Origin: Dehalococcoidia bacterium
GTDB lineage: Bacteria; Chloroflexota; Dehalococcoidia; Lucifugimonadales; Lucifugimonadaceae
Direction: 5' to 3'
Length of the DNA: 54,228 nt
Assembly (NCBI GenBank): GCA_026421215.1
Contig: JAPKBN010000009.1
Coordinates: 1-54,228, forward strand
Part shown: piece by piece, positions 9,049-18,503 of the stretch
Numbering within the stretch: position 1 is the first letter of the stretch
How the letters are laid out: the number at the start of each line of letters is the position of its first letter
Notes under the pieces: generated by a model
What the model was told of the DNA's origin: nothing
Seen by the model: the letters and a program-made list of their open reading frames with translations, nothing else
Database searches by the model: none
Program-made: the position numbers and the translations under genes

Positions 9049-9124
9049 TCTTATATCTCCTGTTATCCACAGGTCCTAATTCACTGGACCTCTGCTAAGT
9101 GATACACATCACTGATATAAGAGT
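9047..9124 (-). promoter_or_regulatory. Three-stem inverted-repeat element (riboswitch-like leader or operator)
   Basis: An outer perfect 11-bp inverted repeat (9047-9057 with 9114-9124, ACTCTTATATC/GATATAAGAGT) encloses two perfect 6-bp hairpins. These are 9098-9103/9108-9113 (AGTGAT-ACAC-ATCACT) and 9071-9076/9086-9091 (AGGTCC, 9-base loop, GGACCT). Read as minus-strand RNA this is a closed three-way junction. Its closing stem would pair the spacer after AGGAG and the first bases of the GTG start at 9048. Read as DNA, the GTGA-N6-TCAC core is like a CRP/FNR-family operator. A perfect DnaA-box sequence (TTATCCACA, 9063-9071) also falls inside. It matches no riboswitch class I know. Confidence 0.5.
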
Positions 9125-9280
9125 TGCGCCGAAATTCGTATCTGGAAAGCATGAAATCGTCAAATTGGCATGACATCCGTAAATTCAGTGTTAAATGTTT
9201 GTGGGCACTGGTAAACACGCTTGCCAGCGGAAAGTCCGGTGTGTCAACACACCGAACAAATAACTGGATCAGAAAGCGGA

Positions 9281-9693
9281 TCAGTCGGACGGCTTCGGAT
9301 CCATCCATGTATTGGAAGACGGATCAAACAGGCGGATCACCGCAAAAGGGTCCTGCCCTTGCTCCTTAAGCCATTTTCGCCCGGCTCACCGCCCATGTAG
9401 CGCTGCGCTATCGCCAGCGGGTATTTGTCCACATCCTTGTAATGCACAGTCGCCGTGCCTCTGTATCGGGTGTATGCAGATGGGCGCGTTTTCGGAGCAA
9501 TGGTTATCGATACCAACGGATCGCGCGCCATATTGCGCAGCTTGATAGCGTACTTTCAGTAGGATCACGGAAATAGCGCCATCGTCCTCCGCGAGGTACC
9601 AGACGGGCGTCGAATGAGGCACGCCGTTTGCACCGTTCGTCGTGATGATCGCGAGATGCGTTATATCAAGGAATGCCCGTTAGCATCAGGCAT
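9281..9693 (-). pseudogene. Frameshifted PPOX-class (pyridoxamine-phosphate-oxidase-like, FMN/F420) protein
   Basis: Pieces in different minus frames line up as one PPOX-fold protein. AFLDITHLA and GVPHSTPVWYL are in one frame. MARDPLVSITIAP and YRGTATVHYKD, then IAQRYMGGEPGENG, are in a second. The tail DPFAVIRLFDPSS is in a third and ends at TGA 9281. An ATG at 9693 overlaps the tmk stop (ATGCCTGA) and looks like the original translationally coupled start, but it also needs a one-base shift. About three single-base indels (near 9677, 9541 and 9366) therefore break the gene. The family binds FMN or F420 and reduces small substrates. Cumulative indels argue for true decay, although assembly error is possible. 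Confidence 0.75.
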
Positions 9694-10348
9694 TTCGATT
9701 TATGCCTCGGAGTACCAGCAAGTTAGAAACTATCGACCACACCTTTTCGGCAACCGTATCGGGTGTGGCGGATGCGCCCACCACAAACCAGCGTCCCGGC
9801 TCGGCAGATGCGAGCGCATGGAACCCCTCGGTCACCCGACGATGGAACTCGATAGGCTCCTGTTCAAATCGAGCCTGTTCCGGGTCGTCCGACCGACCCT
9901 CAGACCCGTCAGAGCCATCCACACGTGCGAGAGCCTGTTCGGGAGATATGTCCAGCAAGACAGTCGCATCAGGCATCAGACCGCCGGTCGCTGCGTGATT
10001 AAGCGCATGCACATCCGTAAGATCGAGACCCCTGCCAAAACCCTGGTAAGCGAGCGAGGAATCGGCGTACCGGTCTGTCACAACGACCCGCCCCGCATCA
10101 AGCGCAGGACGAATTACGTCCTGCACAAGCTGAGCACGCGCTGCCTCAAACAGGAATAACTCGGACATCGGGCAACGTTCGACATCACCTTTCACAAGGC
10201 GTCGAACTTGCTCACCGAAATCCGTGCCGCCCGGCTCATGCACCAGCAGCGCGTCCACGCCGGATGCTTTGAGACGGATCATCACCAACTCGGCCTGGGT
10301 GGACTTACCCGCGCCGTCGCCGCCCTCAATCGAAAGAAAAAGACTCAA
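9686..10348 (-). CDS. tmk: Thymidylate kinase (dTMP kinase)
   Basis: 220 residues, standard length. The P-loop GGDGAGKST is at 9-17, the TDRYADSSLAYQG motif that binds dTMP is at 91-103, and an Arg-containing lid region precedes RRVTEGF. It phosphorylates dTMP to dTDP in dTTP synthesis, in the cytoplasm. The start is TTG at 10348, with GGGGTG about 7 bases upstream. It lies 32 bases downstream of the R3H ATPase gene, at the end of a minus-strand run. The broken PPOX gene overlaps its stop. Confidence 0.95.
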   Translation of the reverse strand: MSLFLSIEGGDGAGKSTQAELVMIRLKASGVDALLVHEPGGTDFGEQVRRLVKGDVERCPMSELFLFEAARAQLVQDVIRPALDAGRVVVTDRYADSSLAYQGFGRGLDLTDVHALNHAATGGLMPDATVLLDISPEQALARVDGSDGSEGRSDDPEQARFEQEPIEFHRRVTEGFHALASAEPGRWFVVGASATPDTVAEKVWSIVSNLLVLRGINRNA

Positions 10349-10380
10349 GATGTGTCACCCCGGGATCCTGTCACGATCGA

Positions 10381-12051
10381 CTACCGCCGTCTGCGCCGGA
10401 GCACCACATAACGATACGGATCCTGGCCGGTGCTTGACGACCCGATGTTGTATCGCCCGCCGACCCCGTGTTGGAGTCGCCGTATGAACGCCGGCTGCGG
10501 ATCCAGATCGATCCGATCCTCGCCTGCTAGAACCTTCTGCGATGCGACCTCGGCCTCGGTCAACGCAGATCGCACGATGTTAGACGTCCGTCGCCCCTGC
10601 GTCTCCTCGCGGATCTTGGGCTCAAATCGCCCGACGAACTGCTTGATCTGTTCGCCAGAACCCTTCCGAAGCACATACACCGGGAGGCCTTGTGCTTCCG
10701 CTTCTCGGACCGCTGTAGGGCGACGGCTATAGTGTGATTTGGTCGTCAAAAACATGTCCGCCTCTTCCGGAGTATCGACGACCTCCACCGGCGCATTAAG
10801 ACGGCTCACCGCTTCCCGGAGATTCGATTTCGGCACTCCGAAGACGTATACGGCGGTGATCAGGGTCGGTTCCGGCTCTGGCTCCGATTCCACTTCCCCT
10901 GCCGACTCCGGCAAGGCGGCGGCAGGGTTGCGGTTGCTCCGCGTTACCTGTGAATCGGATGACAACAGCGCGGGGCGTAACTTCGGCCCATCCTGTGGCA
11001 CGGCGGCTAACGACGAACCCAGTCCAGACGCGCCCTGTACCACCCGGACCTCATCTTCCTCAATGGCCCGAACTTCGGGCTCAACAAGGTAGCCACGGAG
11101 CATCGTGTCCACCACAGCACCTACGTCGGCGTGTACTCCGACACGATCGAATGCCTGTATCTCCACCACAACCTCAAACGTAGGCTTGTGCTTCCGTTCG
11201 AGCACCGTTTTCTGGGTCCGCCGTCGTCTCGCCTCGATATCGCCAAGTGTGACCGTCTGCGTCCCACCGACTAGGTCGGACAGCGTCGGGTTGCTTACGA
11301 GATTGGCAAGAGTATTACCGTGGGCGGTAGCGATGAGCTGGACGCCGCGCTCTGCGATGGTGCGCGCCGCCATGGATTCCGCCTCTGTACTCATCTCGTC
11401 GATGATCACAACTTCCGGCATGTGGTTCTCCACCGCCTCGATCATTACTTGGTGCTGCTGTGGCGTACTCGGGACCTGCATCCGCCTTGCGCGCCCGATA
11501 GCGGGATGGGGCACATCGCCATCGCCCGCGATCTCGTTAGATGTGTCTACAATCACCACCCGTTTGCCGACCTCGTCCGCAAGTACGCGCGCAACCTCGC
11601 GCAGCATCGTCGTCTTGCCAACGCCTGGCCGTCCCAGCAGTAGCACGCTCTGACCGGTGCGAACTAGATCGTTGATGATCCTAACGCTCCCAAAGATTGC
11701 TCGTCCCACACGACAGGTAACGCCCACAGGACGCCCGCCGCGATTTCGGATGACCGAAATCCGGTGAAGGGTTCTTTCAATCCCGGCCCGATTGTCGTCG
11801 CCGAACTCACCGACGCGCTCAACGACCCATTGCAGGTCGGCGTCGGTCACTTCCTGCTCACTCAATCGGAGTGATTCGTCCGGGAAGCGCGCTTCCGGCG
11901 TGCGTCCGAGGTCCATCACCACCTCAAGTAACTCGCTGGAGCGTGGGTGTTTGTCTAGTGCACTCTGGATACGCTCAGGGAGCGCATTGATCAGGGATTG
12001 CAGATCGTCCGTTATACGTTGGTCACCGGATTCAGATGTCAGGGTGTCCAT
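10381..12051 (-). CDS. SpoIIIAA/Ycf45-like AAA ATPase with C-terminal R3H domain
   Basis: 556 residues from ATG 12051. Walker A is GRPGVGKTT at 140-148 and Walker B is VVIIDEM at 214-220. The ATPase core is like sporulation protein SpoIIIAA and plastid Ycf45. The C-terminal about 100 residues hold RRLQHGVGGRYN, the R-x3-H core of a single-stranded nucleic-acid-binding R3H domain. The middle segment (about 400-450) is low-complexity and acidic. The same architecture is common in Chloroflexota and cyanobacteria, function unproven. A longer frame runs up to 12255, but that part overlaps the upstream GNAT gene. The chosen ATG lies 7 bases after that gene's stop. Confidence 0.88.
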   Translation of the reverse strand: MDTLTSESGDQRITDDLQSLINALPERIQSALDKHPRSSELLEVVMDLGRTPEARFPDESLRLSEQEVTDADLQWVVERVGEFGDDNRAGIERTLHRISVIRNRGGRPVGVTCRVGRAIFGSVRIINDLVRTGQSVLLLGRPGVGKTTMLREVARVLADEVGKRVVIVDTSNEIAGDGDVPHPAIGRARRMQVPSTPQQHQVMIEAVENHMPEVVIIDEMSTEAESMAARTIAERGVQLIATAHGNTLANLVSNPTLSDLVGGTQTVTLGDIEARRRRTQKTVLERKHKPTFEVVVEIQAFDRVGVHADVGAVVDTMLRGYLVEPEVRAIEEDEVRVVQGASGLGSSLAAVPQDGPKLRPALLSSDSQVTRSNRNPAAALPESAGEVESEPEPEPTLITAVYVFGVPKSNLREAVSRLNAPVEVVDTPEEADMFLTTKSHYSRRPTAVREAEAQGLPVYVLRKGSGEQIKQFVGRFEPKIREETQGRRTSNIVRSALTEAEVASQKVLAGEDRIDLDPQPAFIRRLQHGVGGRYNIGSSSTGQDPYRYVVLRRRRR

Positions 12052-12058
12052 CTCCGAT

Positions 12059-13057
12059 TCAGCCGCCCGCAGCGACCATAGCGTTTTGAGGGATTTTAGT
12101 CCGTTCGGCGGTCTGGCGGGCAAAAAGCTCGTAATCGTGACCTGGGACGAACTCGGCGGCCTGCAGCGCCATAGCGATGGGATGTGCATATAGCGGCACC
12201 AGCATGGCGGCCGGCATACCAAAACCACCCGCCAGCACGCCGTGCACGACCTCATCTAGGTCTACATCGGCTTCGGGCGCCACCATCAGTGTGAAAAGTC
12301 GCTCATTGCTGGCATCTGAATAGCGCATCCATGCGACCGGGCCGTCTAGCCCTTCCAACATCATCTCTCCGGAATTGCCCCCGGGGGTGGGTGAGCGGCC
12401 CAGAACCGTATCGATTGTCTTCGGGGTGGACCCTGGCAGTGGCTCCAGGGAGTCTCGCCACTCTGGTAGTGTCATGCCCGCCGTCTCACGTACAGAAAGC
12501 GGTGTGGAGGAGCCGTACATTCTGAAGAGACGCTGCAGATCTTCATCCATGACCCTGCGCCATCCCGACTCGCCGGGGTAGTGGGCAGGCTGATCCTGAC
12601 CTCTAAGGTCTTGCGGCCGACGATACATTGTTTCACGCGCCTGCAGCGTGTAACCGGCTCGTCGGGCCGCCGTGGCCATTGGGCTTCCATCCTCTACGCG
12701 TAGGAATACGCGATGGATAGCCGAACGCGACGCGACGTCTGCAAGATCACTGAGCAGCTCTGCACCGTCTACCTCTGGCTGAGCTCCGGGCGCGAGGAAC
12801 AACTCGCTGATCTCCCAAACGGTAGGCCCGTTTCGACGCCGGATGCATACAACGCCGGTCACACCGGATCTGCCGAATGCGATTAGCCCATCACGCCTGG
12901 CACGCCAGCCCAGTGCGCGGGAGATGTATCTGTTAGGCCGGTACCCGCACGCGTTCAAGTGTGCTGCGTTATCGAGCGTGAACGCCTGCGTGCGGCCCTC
13001 CGCGGGGCGGAGAAACAGTAGTCGGGTCAGATCGCTTGGCCTGAGGGTTCTGATCAT
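12059..13057 (-). CDS. GNAT-like N-acetyltransferase domain protein
   Basis: 332 residues, ATG at 13057. The first half reads as a GNAT fold (MIRTLRPSDLTRLLFL, then VWEISELFLAPG, SAIHRVFLRVEDGSP, AARRAGYTLQARETMYRR). The strongly conserved acetyl-CoA loop is not obvious. The second half may be a degenerate second GNAT repeat. Its role is unknown. It sits between pdxT and the R3H ATPase, 57 bases from pdxT and 7 bases before the ATPase, on the same strand. Linkage to that ATPase suggests a shared but undefined cellular role. The family call is moderate. Confidence 0.75.
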   Translation of the reverse strand: MIRTLRPSDLTRLLFLRPAEGRTQAFTLDNAAHLNACGYRPNRYISRALGWRARRDGLIAFGRSGVTGVVCIRRRNGPTVWEISELFLAPGAQPEVDGAELLSDLADVASRSAIHRVFLRVEDGSPMATAARRAGYTLQARETMYRRPQDLRGQDQPAHYPGESGWRRVMDEDLQRLFRMYGSSTPLSVRETAGMTLPEWRDSLEPLPGSTPKTIDTVLGRSPTPGGNSGEMMLEGLDGPVAWMRYSDASNERLFTLMVAPEADVDLDEVVHGVLAGGFGMPAAMLVPLYAHPIAMALQAAEFVPGHDYELFARQTAERTKIPQNAMVAAGG

Positions 13058-13114
13058 GCGCTATCGATATGCCGATGACCCGCTGTACGACGGGATTACG
13101 CCGAAACGAACGGA

Positions 13115-13708
13115 TCAGACGGGTGAAGGCTCTCCCGCCGACAGCCGGAGGAACATCTCATGGATCCTAGTATCCGGTGTCAACTCAGGATGGAACGCCG
13201 TTGCCATAAGTTTACCGCTGCGCACCGCAACCGGCGTACCGTCCTCCAGTTGAGCGATGCACTCCACGCCTTCACCCTGATCCTGAACGGAGGGAGCGCG
13301 GATAAAAACGGCATGGACCGGCCCGCCAGGAACGCCCTTGACGGGGATATCCGTCTCAAAGCTGTCCACCTGCCGACCAAACGAGTTACGTGACACAGTA
13401 ATGTCCATCAACGACAACGGCTCAGGCTCTGTCTCAAGCAACGCGCTCGCCATCACGATCATCCCGGCGCAGGTGCCCCAGACGGCTCCGCCTTCATCTA
13501 CAAACTGGCGGAGCGCGTCGGGAAAGCCCCAGCGATGGGCGAGCTTAACTATGGTCGTGCTCTCGCCGCCGGGAATCACCAGGCCGTCTAGTCCCTCCAA
13601 CTGGTGGGGCAGGCGTACCTCGGTGACGGCAGCGCCGAGAGACTCGAGCACGGCTCGATGTTCTTGGAAATCACCCTGGAGAGCTAGGACACCTATGTTA
13701 AGCGGCAA
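13115..13708 (-). CDS. pdxT: Pyridoxal 5'-phosphate synthase glutaminase subunit
   Basis: 197 residues. Class-I glutaminase with GGES (47-50), nucleophile Cys80 in GTCAGM, and the His173/Glu175 pair in FHPEL. It hydrolyses glutamine and channels ammonia to PdxS in the R5P-dependent vitamin B6 route. The start is TTG at 13708, only 5 bases after the pdxS stop, and the TAGGA of the stop region serves as ribosome site. The gene pair is clearly an operon. Confidence 0.96.
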   Translation of the reverse strand: MPLNIGVLALQGDFQEHRAVLESLGAAVTEVRLPHQLEGLDGLVIPGGESTTIVKLAHRWGFPDALRQFVDEGGAVWGTCAGMIVMASALLETEPEPLSLMDITVSRNSFGRQVDSFETDIPVKGVPGGPVHAVFIRAPSVQDQGEGVECIAQLEDGTPVAVRSGKLMATAFHPELTPDTRIHEMFLRLSAGEPSPV

Positions 13709-13713
13709 TATTC

Positions 13714-14673
13714 CTACCAGCCGCGCTTGGCAAGTTGCTCAGACTCCGGCAGCTCGTTGGAGCTGATACCGACCATCGCCTCTCCTAGGTCACGTGAAAC
13801 GTTGGCAATAATGTCCGGGTTGTCGAAGTGAGTCGTCGCCTGGACGATCGCATCAGCACGCTGCGCCGGGTTGCCGGACTTGAATATGCCGGAGCCGACG
13901 AACACGCCGTCAACGCCGATCTGCATCATCAGGGCAGCGTCCGCAGGGGTAGCAATTCCTCCGGCTGCGAAGTTGACTACCGGGAGCTTGCCGGTTCGGG
14001 CCACTTCAAGAACCAGATCGTACGGGGCGCCCAGGTTCTTGGCCGCCGTCATAAGTTCCATCTCTGGTAGGTGCTGAAGCCGCTTGATCTCGCCTAGGAC
14101 CGTGCGTGCGTGCGTGACCGCCTCAACAACGTCGCCGGTTCCGGCTTCACCCTTGGTGCGGATCATGGAAGCACCCTCACCGATGCGTCGAAGCGCTTCG
14201 CCGAGGTTGGTGCAGCCGCAAACGAACGGCATCTTGAACGCCCACTTGTTGGAGTGGAACTCGTGATCGGCCGGGGTGAGAACCTCGGACTCGTCGCAGA
14301 AATCGACGCCAAGCGCTTGTAGGACCTGAGCCTCAACAAAGTGACCGATTCGGGACTTGGCCATCACGGGGATGGTCACGGCCTTCAAAATAGCCTCGAT
14401 CATGTTGGGGTCGGACATGCGGGCGACACCGCCGTCCTGGCGGATGTCTGCCGGGACACGCTCAAGCGCCATCACCGCGACAGCACCTGCATCCTCGGCG
14501 ATCTTTGCCTGCTCGTCGTTGACGACGTCCATTATCACGCCGCCCTTGAGCATCTGGGCGAGACCGGACTTGACGGCGTAACTGCCGACCTCGGCGTCTT
14601 GACTGTTCAGCCAGCGGGGCTCTCGAACGCGTTCGATGTAGGAGGTAGCAGTTCCGTTAGTAGACGTAGCCAT
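13714..14673 (-). CDS. pdxS: Pyridoxal 5'-phosphate synthase lyase subunit
   Basis: About 319 residues. Highly conserved family; [29 protein letters not shown] with catalytic Lys, and [17 protein letters not shown] are all present. It condenses ribose 5-phosphate, glyceraldehyde 3-phosphate and ammonia to PLP in a dodecameric complex with PdxT. ATG 14673 is preferred because GGAG lies 9 bases upstream; an in-frame ATG at 14688 would add five residues. GAPDH, which handles the triose phosphate, is encoded just upstream on the same strand. Confidence 0.96.
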   Translation of the reverse strand: MATSTNGTATSYIERVREPRWLNSQDAEVGSYAVKSGLAQMLKGGVIMDVVNDEQAKIAEDAGAVAVMALERVPADIRQDGGVARMSDPNMIEAILKAVTIPVMAKSRIGHFVEAQVLQALGVDFCDESEVLTPADHEFHSNKWAFKMPFVCGCTNLGEALRRIGEGASMIRTKGEAGTGDVVEAVTHARTVLGEIKRLQHLPEMELMTAAKNLGAPYDLVLEVARTGKLPVVNFAAGGIATPADAALMMQIGVDGVFVGSGIFKSGNPAQRADAIVQATTHFDNPDIIANVSRDLGEAMVGISSNELPESEQLAKRGW

Positions 14674-15011
14674 CGGCTTTTTCTCCATTTGCTGATCGCC
14701 ATTCCAGATCGTTAAACGAAATATATCTGGGAGGGCGACGATATCCGCGCGACACCGAACCCGCGCGGCCGCTCATCTGAGCGCAAGAGAATTGTACGCC
14801 CGGCCAGAACTGTCGGCCACATAAACACGCAGACTGGTGTTAATCGAGGTCGAATGACTATCGTCAGGCATCTCCATCTTTCCTGAGTAGTCGGGAATAC
14901 AGAGGTGGACCGGGTGCAGATCGCGAGGCCGTAGGGTCCTATCCCAATACGCCCACAGCCTTCAACGAAAACGCTCATAAAGACGTCCCTGACGCCTCAA
15001 TACCCGCGCCC
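14674..15011. other. Spacer between gap and pdxS, 338 bp
   Basis: No supported gene; an 88-codon minus frame here has no family character and no ribosome site. A perfect 7-bp hairpin (CCGCGCG 14745-14751 with CGCGCGG 14762-14768) lies about 70 bases upstream of pdxS. It has no T-tract, so it is more likely a leader structure than a terminator. Confidence 0.45.
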
Positions 15012-16034
15012 CTAAACGCCCCTGGCAGCCACGAACGCTGCCAAATCTGCAGTCCGACACGAATATCCCCATTCGTTGTCGTACCAGCCAACAACCTTCA
15101 CCATCTTGTCGTTGATCGATGAAGTGGACAGCGCGTCGATGGTCACAGAGTTAGGGTTGCCCTTGTAGTCGATCGAAACAAGCGGCTCCACCGAGTAGCC
15201 CAGAAAGCCGTGCAAACCATCACCCATCGACGCTTGCTTGTACGCCTCGTTTACGTCCTCTCGGGTTGCAGACCTCTCAAGCGTCGCCGTTAGATCGGTT
15301 ACCGAAACCGAAGGCGTCGGAACCCGGTACGCCATGCCGTCTATCTTGCCCTTGAGTTCCGGGATTACTACCGTCACAGCGCGCGCTGCACCGGTCGATG
15401 TCGGAATGATGCTCACGGCGGCGGCACGTGCGCGACGGAGATCGCCGTGGACCCCGTCCTGGAGGTTCTGGTCGGTTGTGTAAGAGTGGATGGTCGACAT
15501 CAACGCCTGCTCGATGCCGAAGCTGTCATGTAGCACTTTTGCCATCGGAGCAACACAGTTCGTCGTGCAGGAAGCATTGGACAGCACGACATGGTTCGCA
15601 GGGTCGTACTGATCGTCGTTCACGCCAAGCACTATCGTCAGATCCTCGCCCGTGGCCGGAGCCGAGATGATGACCTTCTTGGCGCCGCTCTCGATATGTC
15701 CACGCGCCTGCTCGGCCTTCGTAAAGAAGCCCGTGGATTCGATCACGATGTCCACGCCGAGATCGCCCCACGGTAGGTTCGAGGGGGACCGATCTGACAG
15801 CACCCGTATCCGGTCGCCGTCGATGATCAGGTCACCATTGTTCGTCTCTACCGTCCCAGAGTAAGGACCGTAACTGGAGTCGTACTTGAACAGGTGGGCG
15901 TTGGTCTCGGAGTCGGTAAGACCGTTTACCGCCACGATCTCGATGGTGTCCGAAACGCGCTCACGTATAGCCCGGAGCGCCTGTCGCCCGATTCGGCCAA
16001 ATCCATTGATTCCGACTCTCGTCTTGTCTGCCAT
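15012..16034 (-). CDS. gap: Type I glyceraldehyde-3-phosphate dehydrogenase
   Basis: 340 residues from ATG 16034, which has GGAG about 8 bases upstream (an upstream in-frame start lacks one). NGFGRIGR is at 10-17 and the catalytic Cys156 is in SNASCTTNC. It oxidises glyceraldehyde 3-phosphate to 1,3-bisphosphoglycerate, or the reverse. The usual NAD-selecting Asp after strand 2 (VNDL in NAD-type enzymes) is Gly38 (VNGL). The S-loop Leu-Pro pair is replaced by Gly-Val (DGVHGDLRR). Both changes point to relaxed or NADP preference. It clusters with eno, rph and pdxST on the same strand. Confidence 0.95.
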   Translation of the reverse strand: MADKTRVGINGFGRIGRQALRAIRERVSDTIEIVAVNGLTDSETNAHLFKYDSSYGPYSGTVETNNGDLIIDGDRIRVLSDRSPSNLPWGDLGVDIVIESTGFFTKAEQARGHIESGAKKVIISAPATGEDLTIVLGVNDDQYDPANHVVLSNASCTTNCVAPMAKVLHDSFGIEQALMSTIHSYTTDQNLQDGVHGDLRRARAAAVSIIPTSTGAARAVTVVIPELKGKIDGMAYRVPTPSVSVTDLTATLERSATREDVNEAYKQASMGDGLHGFLGYSVEPLVSIDYKGNPNSVTIDALSTSSINDKMVKVVGWYDNEWGYSCRTADLAAFVAARGV

Positions 16035-16171
16035 TAGGCGTCTCCACAAATTCGACCGTCCAGTTAAGGGCGGGCAATCAGGTCTGAACCGGGGGGCGAG
16101 GCCGGAAGTAAATAGATACGATTCACGATCGGAATCATGAGTCTACCGGCGAGGGCGATTTAACGGAAGGA

Positions 16172-17476
16172 CTAGCGAAAAGACCGCCGACCGGCGTACT
16201 CGGCATCCGTACCAAGTTCGTCAGCGATCGCCAACAGTCGGTTGTACTTTGCCACCCGGTCACTCCGCGCCGGTGCTCCGGCCTTCAACTGGCCTGATCG
16301 CGTGCCGACGACGAGGTCGGCGATGGTCGTGTCCTCAGTCTCGCCGGACCGGTGGCTGACCACGATCCCCCATCCTGCTTCACGTGCCGTGGCGATGGTC
16401 TCCAGGGTCTCCGTGACTGTGCCTACCTGGTTCAACTTCACCAGTACAGCGTTGGCAGCGCCCATCTTGATGCCCTGTTCCACGTAACGCTGCTGCGTGA
16501 CGAGCAGGTCGTCGCCGACAAGCTGCACTCGGTCGCCGATACTCGCGTTGAGCTGCACCCAGCCATCCCAGTCGCCCTCGGCAAGACCGTCCTCGATGCT
16601 GGCGATCGGGTACTCGGCTACAAGTTGTTTATACAGATCGACCATCTGTGATGTAGAGAGGACCTTGTCCTCACGCACGAGGTTGTACTCGTAAGGAGAA
16701 CCTTCTTCAGGCTCAGGTCCGAACTCGCTTGACGCCGGGTCCAGCGCGAGGAACACGTCGATGCCCGCCCGGTATCCCGCGCCCTCTATCGCGTCCACAA
16801 GATGTTGCAGGGCCATCCGTGTGTCGAACCCGGCGGGTGCGAAGCCGCCCTCGTCACCCACCGCGGTCTGGTACTTGTCATTTTCCAGCCGGATCCTGAG
16901 CGTGTGGTAGATCTCAACCGCGGCACGTAGCGCCTCCGGGTAGCTGTCGAACCCGGCTGGCATGACCATGAACTCCTGGAAGTCAGTCGAACCAACTGCG
17001 TGTGCGCCGCCGTTAAGCAGATTGAACATCGGCGTCGGTAGTTCGGTCGGGATGGATGAACCGTCAAGCTGGGCTACCCGCCGGTACAAAGGGATGCCGG
17101 CACCAAGCGCGGACGCCCTAAGCGCTGCCATCGAAACCCCGAGGATTGCGTTAGCGCCATATTTCCCTTTGTTTGCGGTCCCGTCTGCGTCCAACATCGC
17201 CTGGTCGATACCCGGTTGGTCCGAGATCTGAAACCCGAGCACGGCCTCACGTAGCGCACCGTTGGCGTTGGTGACAGCTTTCTGGACGCCCTTGCCCATG
17301 TATCGGCCGGTGTCACCGTCCCGCATTTCCAGCGCCTCGCGCTGTCCGGTGCTCGCCCCGGACGGCACGGCGGCGCCGCCGACTGTCCCGTCGGACAGCG
17401 TGACCTCCGCGTAGATGGTTGGATTACCGCGCGAGTCAAGGATTTCCCTTGCGTGGACATCCACAATTGTTTGCAT
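16172..17476 (-). CDS. eno: Enolase (phosphopyruvate hydratase)
   Basis: 434 residues from ATG 17476 (MQTIVDVHAREILDSRGNP), the usual family start; a TTG 21 bases upstream extends the frame but lacks support. The catalytic and metal-binding stretches GDEGGFAP, SIEDGLAEGDW, VKLNQVGT and SHRSGETED are intact. It interconverts 2-phosphoglycerate and phosphoenolpyruvate, cytoplasmic, Mg2+-dependent. It lies between rph and gap on the minus strand. Confidence 0.97.
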   Translation of the reverse strand: MQTIVDVHAREILDSRGNPTIYAEVTLSDGTVGGAAVPSGASTGQREALEMRDGDTGRYMGKGVQKAVTNANGALREAVLGFQISDQPGIDQAMLDADGTANKGKYGANAILGVSMAALRASALGAGIPLYRRVAQLDGSSIPTELPTPMFNLLNGGAHAVGSTDFQEFMVMPAGFDSYPEALRAAVEIYHTLRIRLENDKYQTAVGDEGGFAPAGFDTRMALQHLVDAIEGAGYRAGIDVFLALDPASSEFGPEPEEGSPYEYNLVREDKVLSTSQMVDLYKQLVAEYPIASIEDGLAEGDWDGWVQLNASIGDRVQLVGDDLLVTQQRYVEQGIKMGAANAVLVKLNQVGTVTETLETIATAREAGWGIVVSHRSGETEDTTIADLVVGTRSGQLKAGAPARSDRVAKYNRLLAIADELGTDAEYAGRRSFR

Positions 17477-17557
17477 AAGAGAAAGGCTCGCTTTCAATCG
17501 TCGGGCATTGGAGTGTTGATTCTGGTTTATGGAAATTGGGAGGGCGTCCCAGCCAGA

Positions 17558-18286
17558 CTAAGAGTTTAAGACAGTCGCCTGCTGATCCATGGCGTACCGG
17601 ATGCCGAGTTCTGCCAGCCCCAGCAGATCGTTCAACTCCGATCGATCAAAGGGCACGCCTTCGGCGGTCGCCTGCAGCTCGATGAACTTCCCGGAGCCGG
17701 TCATCACAACGTTCATATCCGTCTCAGCCGCCGAGTCCTCTTCGTAGCAAAGATCGAGCAACGGCGTGCCAGAGACGATGCCCACGCTTATGGCACCGAC
17801 AGAGTCGATCATCGGGTCTTTGTCGATCAGGCCTTTATTGATCAGGCCGCGCAGGGCGATGCTGAGTGCCACGTAGCTCCCGGTGATCGACGCGGTGCGG
17901 GTGCCGCCATCGGCGCGCACTACGTCGCAGTCCACCGTGATCGAACGCTCGCCTAATGCTGAGAGATCGACAACGCCCCTGAGCGACCGACCGATTAGGC
18001 GCTGAATCTCCTGCGTGCGCCCACCTTGCTTACCGGCGCTGGCCTCGCGGCGTGATCGCGTATTCGTCGCCCTAGGCAGCATTCCGTACTCGGCCGTTAC
18101 CCAGCCCCGACCCTTACCACGCATCCAGCGCGGTACCGACTCCTCGACCGAAGCCGAGCAGATGACGTGCGTGTTGCCGGAAGTGATCAAGACGGACCCT
18201 TCGGCATGCGGTTGGAATCCTGTTTCTATGGTGATCGGCCGGGGCTCATCGGCGGTGCGGCCGTCTGGGCGCGTGAAATCTGTCAT
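17558..18286 (-). CDS. rph: Ribonuclease PH
   Basis: 242 residues. [12 protein letters not shown] at the N-terminus, the long basic segment around [25 protein letters not shown], and [18 protein letters not shown] identify RNase PH. It is a phosphorolytic 3'-exoribonuclease that trims tRNA precursors; the active form is a hexamer. ATG 18286 follows AGGA by 8 bases; a TTG two codons earlier is also in frame. First gene of the minus-strand housekeeping run, divergent from the panE-like gene. Confidence 0.96.
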   Translation of the reverse strand: MTDFTRPDGRTADEPRPITIETGFQPHAEGSVLITSGNTHVICSASVEESVPRWMRGKGRGWVTAEYGMLPRATNTRSRREASAGKQGGRTQEIQRLIGRSLRGVVDLSALGERSITVDCDVVRADGGTRTASITGSYVALSIALRGLINKGLIDKDPMIDSVGAISVGIVSGTPLLDLCYEEDSAAETDMNVVMTGSGKFIELQATAEGVPFDRSELNDLLGLAELGIRYAMDQQATVLNS

Positions 18287-18503
18287 GTACAAATCCTGAA
18301 ATTGAGGCCTGATGAGAGTGTAAGAAACTTTGATCTCTGAGGAGACCTTAATTTTACGCCCTATATACCGTGTCCAACCGCGCGCACTGAAGTCACGATC
18401 TGCGCTATCGTTAAAGCCCGTAAATCCTAAGAAATCTCACAATACGAAACAGGGCAGGGCGGGCGAATCCGTTGCCCCGCATCGACAAAGGAAGAACCTC
18501 AGA

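Noticed and set aside
9047-9124. Miniature transposable element with terminal inverted repeats
   Set aside because: The 11-bp ends suggest it, but no flanking target duplication is visible and the inner hairpins and ribosome site fit a leader better.
9040-9260. Replication origin
   Set aside because: Only one perfect DnaA box and no neighbouring dnaA, so an origin call is not justified.
14712-14978. 88-codon minus frame between gap and pdxS
   Set aside because: No ribosome site, odd composition, likely chance in G+C-rich DNA.
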